A stretch of DNA of 64,000 bases, taken from NCBI GenBank assembly GCA_016709225.1, contig JADJEE010000002.1, forward strand, positions 496,001 to 560,000, given 5' to 3'. The notes beneath the pieces are model-generated. The model was not told the origin of the DNA. It did not search any database and saw only the letters and a program-made list of their open reading frames with translations. The position numbers and the translations under genes are program-made. Each line of letters opens with the position of its first letter. Position 1 is the stretch's first letter. This DNA comes from Deltaproteobacteria bacterium. GTDB taxonomy: Bacteria; Myxococcota_A; Polyangia; Nannocystales; Nannocystaceae. This document shows positions 16,979 through 26,270 of this stretch, piece after piece.

Positions 16979-17566
16979 ATGCTCACGGGTGGAGCGGGCC
17001 CTGCAGCCCCCAAGAGGCACGAGGTGGGCGAGGGGCCGAGTCTCCAGGCGATCTACGAGCAGTACCACGCGTTCGTCTGGCGCGTGGCACAACGGCTCGG
17101 CGTGGGCCGAGCCGCACTCGACGACGTCGTGCAAGAGGTGTTCGTCATCATGCATCGCCGACGACACGAGCTCGACATGAGCGGATCGATCCCTGGCCTG
17201 CTGTATGGCGTGACGCGTCGCGTCGCCGCCCGCACGCGCCAGGTCGACGATCGCCGCGCCGCGCGGCTCACCGTGGTCGAGCCCGCCGGCACCCGCGACG
17301 GCGCGCCCGATCCCGAGTCCCATGTGTTGCTCGAGGAGCGCGCCGCCGTGGTCCGCGAAGCGCTCGACGCGATGGACGAGGACAAGCGTGTGATGTTCGT
17401 GCTGACCTGCGTCGAAGGCATGAGCATCGCGGCCGCGGCCGCGGCGGTCGACATCAACGTCAACACCGCGTACGCGCGCGCCCGGGTCGCGCGCGAGCTC
17501 GTGAGCAAGGCCATCGCACGCCACCGTGCGAAGGAGGAAAGGGTCCGCGTCCATGTCGCGCGATGA
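16979..17566 (+). CDS. ECF-type RNA polymerase sigma factor
   Basis: A 195-residue sigma-70 family protein with region 2 (YEQYHAFVWRVAQRLG to DDVVQEVFVIMHRR, the core-binding and -10 recognition part) and region 4 (MDEDKRVMFVLTCVEGMSI...VNTAYARARVARELV, the -35 recognition helix-turn-helix). The linker is unusually rich in Asp/Glu/Pro. It directs transcription of a specific regulon in response to an envelope cue. It overlaps the next gene, which encodes a membrane-anchored anti-sigma-like protein, by 14 bp. The preceding gene for a secreted protein may belong to the same unit. Confidence 0.9.
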   Translation: MLTGGAGPAAPKRHEVGEGPSLQAIYEQYHAFVWRVAQRLGVGRAALDDVVQEVFVIMHRRRHELDMSGSIPGLLYGVTRRVAARTRQVDDRRAARLTVVEPAGTRDGAPDPESHVLLEERAAVVREALDAMDEDKRVMFVLTCVEGMSIAAAAAAVDINVNTAYARARVARELVSKAIARHRAKEERVRVHVAR

Positions 17567-18287
17567 ACTCGAGTTCGACGACGACGACGACGACCTGCGG
17601 CTCTACGTCGCGGCGTTCCGCGAGATCGAGCAGCCCACGCCCGCGACCCACGCCGCCAGCTGGAAGGTGATCGCCGAGCGCACCGGCGTCGAGAGTTCGC
17701 GCCGCTGGTGGCTGTGGGTCGGCGCCGCGGCGACGCTCGCCGCCGCCGCGTGGGTGATTGCCAACTTCGGCGGCGTGGCGCTGCAACGCAACGCCGCGGC
17801 CGAGCCCGATCTGCGAGACCAGGCCGGCTACGTCCACGGCGACGACAGCGGCGGCGACGCGGTCGCGCGGGCACGCCGGGCGGCCGCGCCCGCGACGAAG
17901 CAGGCCGAGGCCGAGGTCGAGGCGCCCGCCGACCTGGTCGTCGCACCGACGATCGAGCCCGCGCCCCAGCCCGAGCCCGCCACGGCGGCCAAGCCCGCCC
18001 GCGGCAAGCCGCGCGCCGCGACCTCGCTGGCCGACGAGACCGCGCTGTTCGGCGACATCCAGCGCGCGCTGGTCGAGAACCAGCCCGCGCGGGCACTCAC
18101 CGCGATCGCGCAGCACGAGCGCGAGTTCCCCCGCGGCGCCTTCCGCAGCGAACGCATCGTCGCCAAGGCGCGCGCGCTGTGTGCCGCCGGCAAGCGCGAT
18201 GCGGCCAAGCGGGTGCGCGATCAGTTCCTCGCGCAGCATCCGTCATCGCACCTGGCTCCGAGCATGCGCTCGGTGTGCGCCGATTGA
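17553..18287 (+). CDS. membrane-anchored anti-sigma-like protein
   Basis: A 244-residue single-pass membrane protein from ATG 17553. An acidic cytoplasmic N-terminus (EFDDDDDDL) and a short helical stretch (residues 1-50) precede the membrane helix WWLWVGAAATLAAAAWVIANF (about 52-72). An Ala/Pro/Glu linker then leads to a periplasmic helical region with a TPR-like pattern at about 165-240 (ALFGDIQRALVEN, FRSERIVAKARALCAAGK). Its overlap with the sigma gene, its single helix and its small cytoplasmic part all suggest an anti-sigma factor or regulator. A strong AAGGAGG lies at 17531-17537. No ASD zinc motif (HxxxCxxC) is visible, so this is inference from context. Confidence 0.75.
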   Translation: MSRDELEFDDDDDDLRLYVAAFREIEQPTPATHAASWKVIAERTGVESSRRWWLWVGAAATLAAAAWVIANFGGVALQRNAAAEPDLRDQAGYVHGDDSGGDAVARARRAAAPATKQAEAEVEAPADLVVAPTIEPAPQPEPATAAKPARGKPRAATSLADETALFGDIQRALVENQPARALTAIAQHEREFPRGAFRSERIVAKARALCAAGKRDAAKRVRDQFLAQHPSSHLAPSMRSVCAD

Positions 18288-18344
18288 TCGCGCGACGATT
18301 TTTCGCCACAGGTTCGCCGGCGCGGCTGCATTGCAGAGGCAGCC

Positions 18345-20492
18345 ATGCGCAAGACCTCCGCTTCGCTGCTCTTGCTCGCCCTGACGATCGCCTGTGGGGA
18401 CCGCGGCACCGCGGGCTCCGATGGCGACGACGCGTCGGGCCCCGCCACCGAGACCGCGACCGAGGCCAGCGCCAGCGGCGACGACGGGCCCTCGAGCGGC
18501 ACTGACGGCACGGCCGACAGCACCGGCGGCGACACCACCGGCGACGCACCGCCCGACACCGACCTCCCGCCGCTGCCCGAGCTCACCGGCGTGCAGCTGC
18601 GCATCGTCGGCGATGCCGCCAACATCGTCTTCGATCCATGGGAGGGCGCGGTCGACTACCGGGTGTACCCGCTACCGGCCGACGACGACATCACGGTCGG
18701 CGACGACGGCAGCGTGATCGTCGAGGATGCGATCTACCGCTGTGCCGGCCACCGCGAGGGGCTCTACATGCTGGAGGACGTGGTCAGCCCCGACGAAGGT
18801 TGGAACGACAACGCCGCCGGCGGCGCGACGATCCTCGCGCGCGACGTGCTGGGCTACACGCGCGCCGAGGCCGACGCCGTGCTCGGCTACGTCTACACCA
18901 CCGCCGGCGAGGGTCGCATCCCGGTCTACGTGCTCGGCGATCCCGATCCGGGCGGCGAGGGCGGGCCGAGCTGCGGCCGGCCGGTGTTCCAGGCCAGCCG
19001 CCCGAAGCTCTACACCACCGACGCCGCGCTCCGGGATCAACGCATCGCACAGCACTGGCGCGACGACGGCATTGCGTTCTGGGTGCCTGCGAGCGCCGGC
19101 GCCGGCACCAAGCCGGTGTTCGAAGGCAACTTCGGCGACGGCGTCACGCTGCGCTGGGTCGACGGGCCCGAGGCCCAGACGCGCGGCGCCGGCGAGACGG
19201 TGTTCGAGATCCTGAGCGCGCCCGAAGACGGCGCGATCGAACTCTACCGCGTGCACGTGGCCCCCTACTGCAGCCGCAGCCATGACGAGCTGGTGGCGGG
19301 CTCGACCCGCTTCGCGCGGGCGCGCAGCGAGGGCGATCAACCGCTGACGGCCGTGCGTTGGTCGGGCCTGACCGCATCGACGACGCTCGTGGTCGAGGCG
19401 CTCGATCACGGCTGCCCCTATCTCGGCAACCTCTCGCCACAGCACCAGGACCCGTTCGTCGAGGAGTTCGGCGAGGAAGTGCTCGAGTACGAGGGCTACC
19501 AGACCCCCGACGACATGCGCGCGCTCTCGCCGACCGGCGAGCTCTTCGTCAACGGCCAGAGCGACGATGGCGTGGTGCCGCGGGCAGTCGCGCGCAGCTT
19601 CGTGACCGCAGCACCCGAGCTGCCGACGATGGACTTCTACGCCAGCTTCCCGGAGTCGGAGGACTTCTACGCCAGCTTCGGCGCGTCGACCGGCAACGTC
19701 TACGCGCAGTACTTCGAGGCCCCCGGCTACCACCTGTCGTCGTACGCCAACTCGAACATCCACTTCGGCACCATGTTCGGTGAGCTGTGGTTCGCCTACA
19801 ACGACATCGCCGCCGACGTGAACGGCAAGGTCCGGCTCACGCCCAGCCAGACCGCGCAGGTCGGCGCCGAGGGGTTCCTGCACGTGCAGACCGAGGTCGA
19901 CATCATCTCGACCGATCGTCGCTATCCCCAGATCATCATCAGTGATCGCATCGCGCCGGTGCAGGACGACCTCGCGTCTGGCACCACGATGATCGTGCAG
20001 CCCAAGGACATGACGCCGACCCAGCTGCAGGTCCAGATCTGTGACCACCGCACCTGGGACGTCAACGATCAGTGTCCTCGGCTGCCGACCTTCGTCGACG
20101 ACTGGGCGCCCAACTCACCGCTGCCCGGCGAGCGCACCGGCAGTGACAACGCCGTCACCATCGACGTGTACCTGTCGAGCACGCGGCTGTACCTGCTGCT
20201 CGACGGTCAGCAGTACGCGTGCACCGATCTACCGGCGACCTCGTTCGAGGACGGGGCCACCTATGCACCGCCGGTCGGCGAGGTCACCGTGACGTGGGGC
20301 GACGTGCTCTACCACTCGGGGGTCGATTTCGCCGCGGGCGGCGGCGCCATCGCGGGCAATACGTACCTCTTCCACCGCACACACCTGCAGAGGACCACGC
20401 GTCGACACTTCGACAACCTCGGCTTCTCGAGCGGCGTTGCGGCACCAGCGTGGAACGAGGCGCTCACGCCGTGCTCCGGAGCCGGCGCATGA
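18345..20492 (+). CDS. large lipoprotein, paralogue A of a convergent pair
   Basis: A 715-residue lipoprotein (lipobox before Cys17, Ser/Gly/Thr/Asp linker to about residue 75). The body is shared along its whole length with the gene at 22010-24103. Matching blocks include a Leu-Tyr-Met-Leu-Glu-Asp motif with VSPDEGWND, HWRDDGIAFWVP, an Asn-Ser-x-x-His-Phe-Gly block, EL/FW-x-AYNDIAA, DVYLS-x-x-R-x-YLLLDG and a C-terminal RHFDNLG. Cysteines are conserved, so both proteins probably fold with disulfides outside the cytoplasm. I know no named family. The stop overlaps the start of the peroxidase gene (ATGA at 20489-20492), which ties it functionally to a periplasmic haem enzyme. Confidence 0.8.
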   Translation: MRKTSASLLLLALTIACGDRGTAGSDGDDASGPATETATEASASGDDGPSSGTDGTADSTGGDTTGDAPPDTDLPPLPELTGVQLRIVGDAANIVFDPWEGAVDYRVYPLPADDDITVGDDGSVIVEDAIYRCAGHREGLYMLEDVVSPDEGWNDNAAGGATILARDVLGYTRAEADAVLGYVYTTAGEGRIPVYVLGDPDPGGEGGPSCGRPVFQASRPKLYTTDAALRDQRIAQHWRDDGIAFWVPASAGAGTKPVFEGNFGDGVTLRWVDGPEAQTRGAGETVFEILSAPEDGAIELYRVHVAPYCSRSHDELVAGSTRFARARSEGDQPLTAVRWSGLTASTTLVVEALDHGCPYLGNLSPQHQDPFVEEFGEEVLEYEGYQTPDDMRALSPTGELFVNGQSDDGVVPRAVARSFVTAAPELPTMDFYASFPESEDFYASFGASTGNVYAQYFEAPGYHLSSYANSNIHFGTMFGELWFAYNDIAADVNGKVRLTPSQTAQVGAEGFLHVQTEVDIISTDRRYPQIIISDRIAPVQDDLASGTTMIVQPKDMTPTQLQVQICDHRTWDVNDQCPRLPTFVDDWAPNSPLPGERTGSDNAVTIDVYLSSTRLYLLLDGQQYACTDLPATSFEDGATYAPPVGEVTVTWGDVLYHSGVDFAAGGGAIAGNTYLFHRTHLQRTTRRHFDNLGFSSGVAAPAWNEALTPCSGAGA

Positions 20493-21981
20493 GACGGCTC
20501 GCGCTCGGGTGCGGCGCGCTACTGGCCTGCGGGCAGCCGGCCACGTCGGGGGACACGAGCGCGCTCGAGACCGGTGGCCACGGCAGCGAATTGAGCAGCG
20601 GCGGCGGCACGGTCGAGTCCAGCGACGGCAGCGGCGGCACCACGGCGTCGGATAGCGACGACGGCACCACCACCGGCATCGACGACGTCCCGCCCGAGTT
20701 CTCCGAGCAGGAGTGGGCCGCCTTGCTCGAGCTCTCGCCCGATCCCTGCCCGCACCACCGCCCGACCTCACCAACGCCTGGGCCGACGACCCTGCCGCAG
20801 CGGCGCTCGGGCAAGCGTTCTTCTTCACGACGGTGTTCTCCGGCCGACTGCTCGACGGTGATCAGAACGGCACCGGCACCTCGCTGGGCAACAAGGGCGA
20901 GGCCGGCAAGGTCTCGTGCGCGAGCTGCCACGTGCCCGACGACGCCTTCACCGACACACGCTCGCCGAGCAAGCAGATCTCGCTGGGCGCCGGCTGGGGG
21001 CGGCGGCGCGCGCCCTCGCTGCTCGACGTCGGCCACGCGCAGCTGCTGATGTGGGACGGTCGCCACGACACGCTCTACAACCAGGTCTTCGGCCCGCTCG
21101 AGTCGCCGGTCGAGATGAACAGCTCGCGGCTGTACGTCGCGCAGCAGGTGTTCGCGCACTTTCGCGAGCCCTACGAGGCGGTGTTCGGCCCGATGCCGCC
21201 GCTCGACGACACTGCCCGCTTCCCGAGCATCTCCCCCGAGGCGACGGGCTGCACCCCAGCGGGCAACGAGGTGCCGATGGTGTGCGACGGTGAGATCCAC
21301 GGCAGCCCCGGCGACGGCGCCGAGTTCGACGGCATGGACGCGGCCGATCGCGACGCGGTGACGCGCGTGGTGGTGAACGTCGGCAAGGCGATCGGCGCCT
21401 ACGAGCGCAAGCTCGCGTGCGGACCGGGTCGCTTCGATGCGTGGCTGCACGGCGACGCGGACGCGCTCACGCCGTCCGAGCAGCGCGGCGCCAAGCTGTT
21501 CGTCGGCGCAGCCGACTGCGTGTCGTGCCACGGCGGACCGTTCCTGTCCGACCAGCAGTTCCACAACGTCGGCGTGGTGCCGGCCATCGTGGCCTCGGCG
21601 TTCATCGACGCCGACGACCGTGGCGCCATCGTCGGGCTCGCGCTCGCGATCGCCGATCCATTGTCGAGCCGCGGCGTGTACAGCGACGGCGACGACGACC
21701 GGCTACCCGACGCGGTCGACGACAGCCACGAGGGTGCCTTCCGCACACCGACCCTGCGCTGCGTCGCGCAGCGGCCATCGTTCTTGCACACCGGGCAGGC
21801 GCTCGGGCTCGCGCCCGTGGTCGCGCACTTCGACGCCGGCGGTGGCCCGGCGGGTGGCTACCCGGGCACCAACGAGCTGGTGCCGCTGGGGCTCACGGCG
21901 GATGATCGCGCCGATCTGGTCGCGTTCCTGCGCACGCTCGACGGCCCCGGCGCCGACGAGGACCTCCGCCACGCGCCGTGA
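20489..21981 (+). CDS. di-haem cytochrome c peroxidase/MauG-type lipoprotein, frameshifted near 20745
   Basis: About 497 residues when repaired. ATG 20489 starts a lipoprotein signal (GALLAC) with a Ser/Gly/Asp linker, then FSEQEWAALLELSPD. At about 20745 the frame must shift by -1 to continue as LPAPPPDLTN...LGQAFFF, the usual opening of the peroxidase domain. Two c-type haem motifs, CASCH (20917-20931) and CVSCH (21517-21531), and the MWDGR and AFRTPTLR motifs mark the CCP/MauG family, which reduces H2O2 or modifies a protein partner using electrons from cytochrome c. The start overlaps the paralogue A stop. The probable cause of the break is one missing base; a genuine pseudogene cannot be excluded. 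Confidence 0.85.
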
Positions 21982-22009
21982 TCACGGCCGGCGCGCTAGT
22001 TGTGGTGGG

Positions 22010-24103
22010 TTAGGGGCCGCCGCTGCACGGCACCTGCACCTCGTCCCACGGCGGCGCCGCGACGCCGCTCGAGACACCGAGGTTGTCGAAGTGCCGCTGC
22101 GTCGTCGTCGGCAGGTGACGACGGTGGAAGCCATAGCTGTCCGGCACCGTGAGCGGTCCGCCGCCGAGGGTGAAATCGATCGCCGAGTGGGCGAGCACGT
22201 CCCCCCACGCGATGCGCACGTCACCGACCGGTGGACCATGCGCGACACCGTCGTCGGCGAGCGCGGGGAGGTCCGTGCATGCGTACGGCTTGCCGTCGAG
22301 CAGCAGGTAGATCCGCGAAGGCGACAGGTACACGTCGAGCTGCACCGCGTTGTCGCTGCCCGCGGTGTCGGCGATGGGCGCGACCTGGGGCGCGGCGTCG
22401 GCCGCAAAGGTCGGCAGCCCCGCGCACTCGTAGCCGAGGTCCCAGGTCATGTGATCGCAGATCTGCAGGTCGATGAAGCTCGGCGCGTACCTGCGCGGGC
22501 CCACGATCACGGTCGTGCCGCTGGCGAGGTTGTCCTGCAGCGGCGCGGGTTGATCGCTGATGAACAGCTGCGGGAAGCGACGGTCGGTCGTGAGCGCGCC
22601 GACCTCACCGGTGACGTGCAGGTAGCTGCCAGCATCGACGCGCGCCGGCGCGTCGATGCCCAGCCGCACCATGCCGTTCACGCCGGCGGCGATGTCGTTG
22701 TAGGCCAGCCAGAACTCGCCGAGCATGCTGCCGAAGTGGACGTGCGAGTTCGAGTACGACGACATCAGATACATCGGCGCGTCGAAGTGCAGGCCGTACA
22801 CGCTCCCGGTCGGTGCCGCGAAACCGGCGAAGAAGTCCTCGTCCTCGGGGAACGTCGCGTACACGTCCATGGTCGGCAGCGATGGTGCGACGGTGATGAA
22901 GCTGCGTCGGATCGCGCGGGCCGGCGGTGGATCGTCGTACTGGCCGTTGACGAACACCTCGCCGCTCGGCGACGCCGCACGCATCTGCGCCAGCGTCACG
23001 TAGGCCTCGTGCGGCGCGCCCTCGTCGACGAAGGCGGGCTCGCCCTGCGGTGAGAGGATGCCCTGGTACGGGCAGCCCTGGTCGAGCGCCTCCGCGACCA
23101 GCGTGATCGGCCCCGTGAGTCCCGACCACCGCAGCGCCGGCAGCGGTTGATCGCCCTGCCGTCGCACCCGTCGAAAACCCGCGAGCCCAGCCACGAGCTC
23201 GTCGTGGGCGCGGCCGCAGTACGGCTGCACGTGCACCCGCATCAGCGGCACGGTGCCGGGCTCGGGCTCACGCAGCACCTGCAGGATCGTCGTACCCGGC
23301 CCGCGTGCGGTCGCCTCGGGGCCGTCGATCCAGCGCAGCAACGCGTCGTCGACCAGGCTTGCCTCATAGATCGGGCGCGTGGCTGCACCGGCGATCATCG
23401 GCACCCAGAACGCGATGCCGTCGTCGCGCCAGCGCTGGGCCACCAGCGCGTCGCGGACCGCCGCGTCGGCGGTGTACTGGTGCGCGCGCGAGGCCACGAA
23501 GGTCGGCCGGCCGCACGCCACGGCGCCGTCGTCCTCGACGTCGGGATCGGCGAGGGCGTAGACCGGCAGGCGATCGGCGGCCTCGGTGAGGTAGACGTGA
23601 CCGAGCTCGGCGTCGCCCTCGGTGCGCGTGAAGCCGACCACCTGTCGCTCGACCAGCGTCGCACCGCCGGCGGCGACGTCGTTCCAGCCCTCGTCGGGGC
23701 TGACGATGTCCTCGAGCATGTACAGCGCCTCGCGCTGACCAGCGCAGCGATAGAGCCCATCGTCGATCACGATCACGCCGTCGCCACCGACGTGGATCGC
23801 ATCGTTCGGTGGCAGGGCATAGACGCGGTAGTCGACCGCCGCGTCGACCGCGTCGAAGGTGATGTTGGCGGCGTCACCGACGATGCGCACGCGCACGTTG
23901 GTGAGCGGCGGCAGCATCGGCAGCGTGGTGTCGACGTCGCCGTCGGTCGCATCGCCGCCCTCGCCGACGCCGTCGTCCGAACCGCCCGCGGAGCCGCCCG
24001 CCGACATGCTGTCCTGGCCGAGATCGCCCACGAAGGTGCAGCCGCTACCCGCCACCGCGAGCAGCCGCGCGAGCACGCCGAGCGCCGACCACCGCAGCAG
24101 CAT
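22010..24103 (-). CDS. large lipoprotein, paralogue B of a convergent pair
   Basis: A 697-residue lipoprotein from ATG 24103 (an ATG at 24151 is possible). The signal peptide ends in VAGSGC and is followed by a Gly/Ser/Asp linker. The rest parallels the gene at 18345-20492 block for block, with roughly half the residues identical by eye, including the aromatic SSY-NS-HFG and AYNDIAA segments and the C-terminal RHFDNLG motif. It is transcribed toward the peroxidase gene and ends 28 bp from it. The arrangement suggests an old inverted duplication around the peroxidase. Function unknown; extracytoplasmic, probably surface-exposed. Confidence 0.8.
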   Translation of the reverse strand: MLLRWSALGVLARLLAVAGSGCTFVGDLGQDSMSAGGSAGGSDDGVGEGGDATDGDVDTTLPMLPPLTNVRVRIVGDAANITFDAVDAAVDYRVYALPPNDAIHVGGDGVIVIDDGLYRCAGQREALYMLEDIVSPDEGWNDVAAGGATLVERQVVGFTRTEGDAELGHVYLTEAADRLPVYALADPDVEDDGAVACGRPTFVASRAHQYTADAAVRDALVAQRWRDDGIAFWVPMIAGAATRPIYEASLVDDALLRWIDGPEATARGPGTTILQVLREPEPGTVPLMRVHVQPYCGRAHDELVAGLAGFRRVRRQGDQPLPALRWSGLTGPITLVAEALDQGCPYQGILSPQGEPAFVDEGAPHEAYVTLAQMRAASPSGEVFVNGQYDDPPPARAIRRSFITVAPSLPTMDVYATFPEDEDFFAGFAAPTGSVYGLHFDAPMYLMSSYSNSHVHFGSMLGEFWLAYNDIAAGVNGMVRLGIDAPARVDAGSYLHVTGEVGALTTDRRFPQLFISDQPAPLQDNLASGTTVIVGPRRYAPSFIDLQICDHMTWDLGYECAGLPTFAADAAPQVAPIADTAGSDNAVQLDVYLSPSRIYLLLDGKPYACTDLPALADDGVAHGPPVGDVRIAWGDVLAHSAIDFTLGGGPLTVPDSYGFHRRHLPTTTQRHFDNLGVSSGVAAPPWDEVQVPCSGGP

Positions 24104-24176
24104 CCCGAAGAGGATCGACGATCTCGCCGGCAGCGTCGAGCCTGCCGACATCGCGATCGCGGGCCCGCGACGTGCG

Positions 24177-25175
24177 TCATCCGCCGCGACGTGGGGTCGC
24201 GGGCACCCGCGCGCGCCCACGAACCTTCGCGCGCGCGCCGGGCACCACCCCCATCACCTCGGTGCACAGCTCGCGCAGCCAGCGATGCGCGGGATCGTCG
24301 TGGCTACGCTCGTGCCACAGCAGCTGCATCGTGAAGCCGCGCAGCCGCAGCGGCGGCTCGACCAGCAAGAGCGGCAGCTGCTCGACGAATACCCGCGCGA
24401 CCCGCTCGGGCAAGGTCAACACGAGGTCACTACCGGCCACCACGAAGGGCGCGAGCAAGAACTGCGGCAGCGACAGCACCACGCGCCGCGTCAGCCCCAG
24501 CTCGGCGAGCGCGTCGTCGACCACGCCACCGGGTCGGCCGGTGGGCGCGATCACGGCGTGCCGCAGCCGCACGAAGCTCTCGAGCGTCCAGCGACGCGCG
24601 AGCGCGGGGTGATCGCGATGGACCAGACACACGAATCGCTCGTGGAACAGCTTGCGAGCGCGGATCCCCGAGCCTTCGACCGGTCGACTGTCGGGCACGA
24701 CCATCAGGTCGAACTCGCCGCGGGCGAGCAACTCGCCGCCGTGGCCGTCGTGGTTGCGCACCTGCAGATCGACGCCGGGGGCCTCCGCCGCGACGCGCTG
24801 GAGCAGGCCGGGCAGCATCACGAGGCCGACATAGTCCGCCAACGACAGCACGAAGCGACGCTGCGCGGTCGCGGGGTCGAAGCGCGCGGGTCCAGCGACG
24901 GCGCGCTGCATCGCGGCCAGCGCCTCGCGCAGCGGCGAGGCCATCGCCTCGGCCCGCGTGGTGGCGACCAGACCACCCGCGCCGCGGACCAGCAAGGGAT
25001 CGCCGAAGGTGCGACGCAGCCGCGCGAGCGCGTGACTGGTGGCCGACTGCGACAGCCCGACGCTCCGCGCCGCCGCGGTCACGCTGCGCGTGCGCAGCAG
25101 TGCGTCCAGCACGACCAGCGCGTTGAGATCGAGGCCGCCGAGCTGCACGGCATGCATGTCTTCCATGATCAACAT
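24177..25175 (-). CDS. LysR-family transcriptional regulator
   Basis: A 332-residue LysR regulator. The N-terminal winged helix-turn-helix (LDLNALVVLDALLRTRSVTAAARSVGLSQSATSHALARLR within residues about 14-55) is followed by the linker helix and a two-subdomain effector-binding region typical of NodD/LinR-like members. The C-terminal 20 residues are Arg/Ala-rich and may be extra. It is divergent from the NmrA-like gene at 25263, with 87 bp between the starts, the usual place for the LysR operator. It probably controls that neighbour in response to a small aromatic or quinone-like effector; this is inference. Confidence 0.9.
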   Translation of the reverse strand: MLIMEDMHAVQLGGLDLNALVVLDALLRTRSVTAAARSVGLSQSATSHALARLRRTFGDPLLVRGAGGLVATTRAEAMASPLREALAAMQRAVAGPARFDPATAQRRFVLSLADYVGLVMLPGLLQRVAAEAPGVDLQVRNHDGHGGELLARGEFDLMVVPDSRPVEGSGIRARKLFHERFVCLVHRDHPALARRWTLESFVRLRHAVIAPTGRPGGVVDDALAELGLTRRVVLSLPQFLLAPFVVAGSDLVLTLPERVARVFVEQLPLLLVEPPLRLRGFTMQLLWHERSHDDPAHRWLRELCTEVMGVVPGARAKVRGRARVPATPRRGG

Positions 25176-25262
25176 GCACTGTACAAATCACGGCCGGAGA
25201 CCACAATCGACCCCAGCCGCGGCGCCGCGAGGAGCCGAGCCGCGACCGAGAGGAGCAGTGTC

Positions 25263-26144
25263 ATGACGTTCGTGATCACAGGGGTTTCGGGTAACACCGG
25301 GGGTGTCGTCGCCGACACGTTGCTGGCCCAGGGCCAGCGGGTGCGCGTGGTGGTGCGGGAGCGCGAGAAGGCGGCCCGCTTTGCGGCACACGGCGCCGAA
25401 GTGGCGGTCGCCGACCTGGGCGACACCCGAGCGTTGGCCGCCGCGTTCGCCGGCGCGCGCGCAGCCTACGTGCTGGTGCCGCCGAACCTGGCCGCCGCCG
25501 ACACCCGCGCGCACCAGCGCGCGACCTCGGACTCGATCGCCGCCGCGCTGCGCGAGGCCCGGGTCCCCCACGCGGTGCTGCTGTCGTCGATCGGCGCCCA
25601 GCACCCCGCAGGCACCGGCCCGATCGCCGGCCTGCACCACACCGAGGCGCTGTTGCGGGCGCTGCCCGACACGCGCGCGAGCTTCATCCGCGCGGCGTAC
25701 TTCATGGAGAACCTCGGCGGCTCGCTCGGCCTGCTCGACCAGGGCCTGCTGCCGAGCTTCATGCCCGCATCGCTGGCGATCGAGATGGTCGCCACCGTCG
25801 ACATCGGCAAGCTCGCGGCGCAGACCCTCGTCGAGGGCACTGCTGCAACGCAGGTGATCGAGCTCGCGGGTCCGAGCAAGGTCTCGATGGCCGACGTGGC
25901 CGCCGCGGCGTCGAAGCGACTCGGCAAGCCCATCACCGTCGCCGAGGCACCGACCGAGGCGGTGGTGCCGACGCTGACGGGCTTCGGCATGCCCGCGGAC
26001 CTCGCGGCGATGTACCGCGAGATGATCGAGGGCCTCATCGCCGGCCACGTCGCCTACGAAGGCGGTCACCGCACCTCGCGGGGCGCGACCACGGTTGACA
26101 CCGTGCTCGGCGCGCTGCTCGGTGCCGGTACCCCGCCGCGTTAG
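25263..26144 (+). CDS. NmrA-like NAD(P)-binding protein
   Basis: A 293-residue atypical short-chain dehydrogenase. It starts FVITGVSGNTGGVVAD, the glycine-rich dinucleotide loop, and has LLSSIGAQH and FIRAAYFMENL, typical of NmrA/HSCARG and quinone-oxidoreductase-2-like proteins that sense or use NAD(P)H. The active-site Tyr-x-x-x-Lys of classical SDRs is not conserved. A good ribosome-binding site (AGAGGAG) lies 8 bases before the ATG. It is divergent from a LysR gene and followed by an FAD oxidoreductase and an ECF41 sigma factor, which fits the COE-type target genes (epimerase or oxidoreductase) known for ECF41 systems. Confidence 0.88.
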   Translation: MTFVITGVSGNTGGVVADTLLAQGQRVRVVVREREKAARFAAHGAEVAVADLGDTRALAAAFAGARAAYVLVPPNLAAADTRAHQRATSDSIAAALREARVPHAVLLSSIGAQHPAGTGPIAGLHHTEALLRALPDTRASFIRAAYFMENLGGSLGLLDQGLLPSFMPASLAIEMVATVDIGKLAAQTLVEGTAATQVIELAGPSKVSMADVAAAASKRLGKPITVAEAPTEAVVPTLTGFGMPADLAAMYREMIEGLIAGHVAYEGGHRTSRGATTVDTVLGALLGAGTPPR

Positions 26145-26218
26145 GGGGCCGCCCGCCCGCCGTGCGCCAAGGGCCGCACGGCCCAGGGGAGCGCGTCGCG
26201 GCGATTTCTCGCCCGGGC

Positions 26219-26245
26219 TGTCACGCCCGGGCGCCCTGCCCTGTC
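26219..26245 (+). promoter_or_regulatory. candidate ECF41-type promoter
   Basis: TGTCACG at 26219-26225 and TGTC at 26242-26245 are separated by 16 bases and sit 26 bases before the ATG of the FAD oxidoreductase. Published ECF41 promoters have TGTCACA, a 16-base spacer and CGTC, so seven-to-four matching is close but not perfect at both ends. A small GC inverted repeat (26211-26218 and 26225-26232) overlaps the -35 part. It would let the sigma factor encoded downstream drive its own operon. Confidence 0.45.
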
Positions 26246-26270
26246 AGGTCTTCGAAGGACGAGACACGAC

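Noticed and set aside
26160..26232. Two GC-rich hairpins after the NmrA-like gene, considered a terminator
   Set aside because: They overlap the candidate promoter of the next gene on the same strand and lack a T run; left as ambiguous structure.
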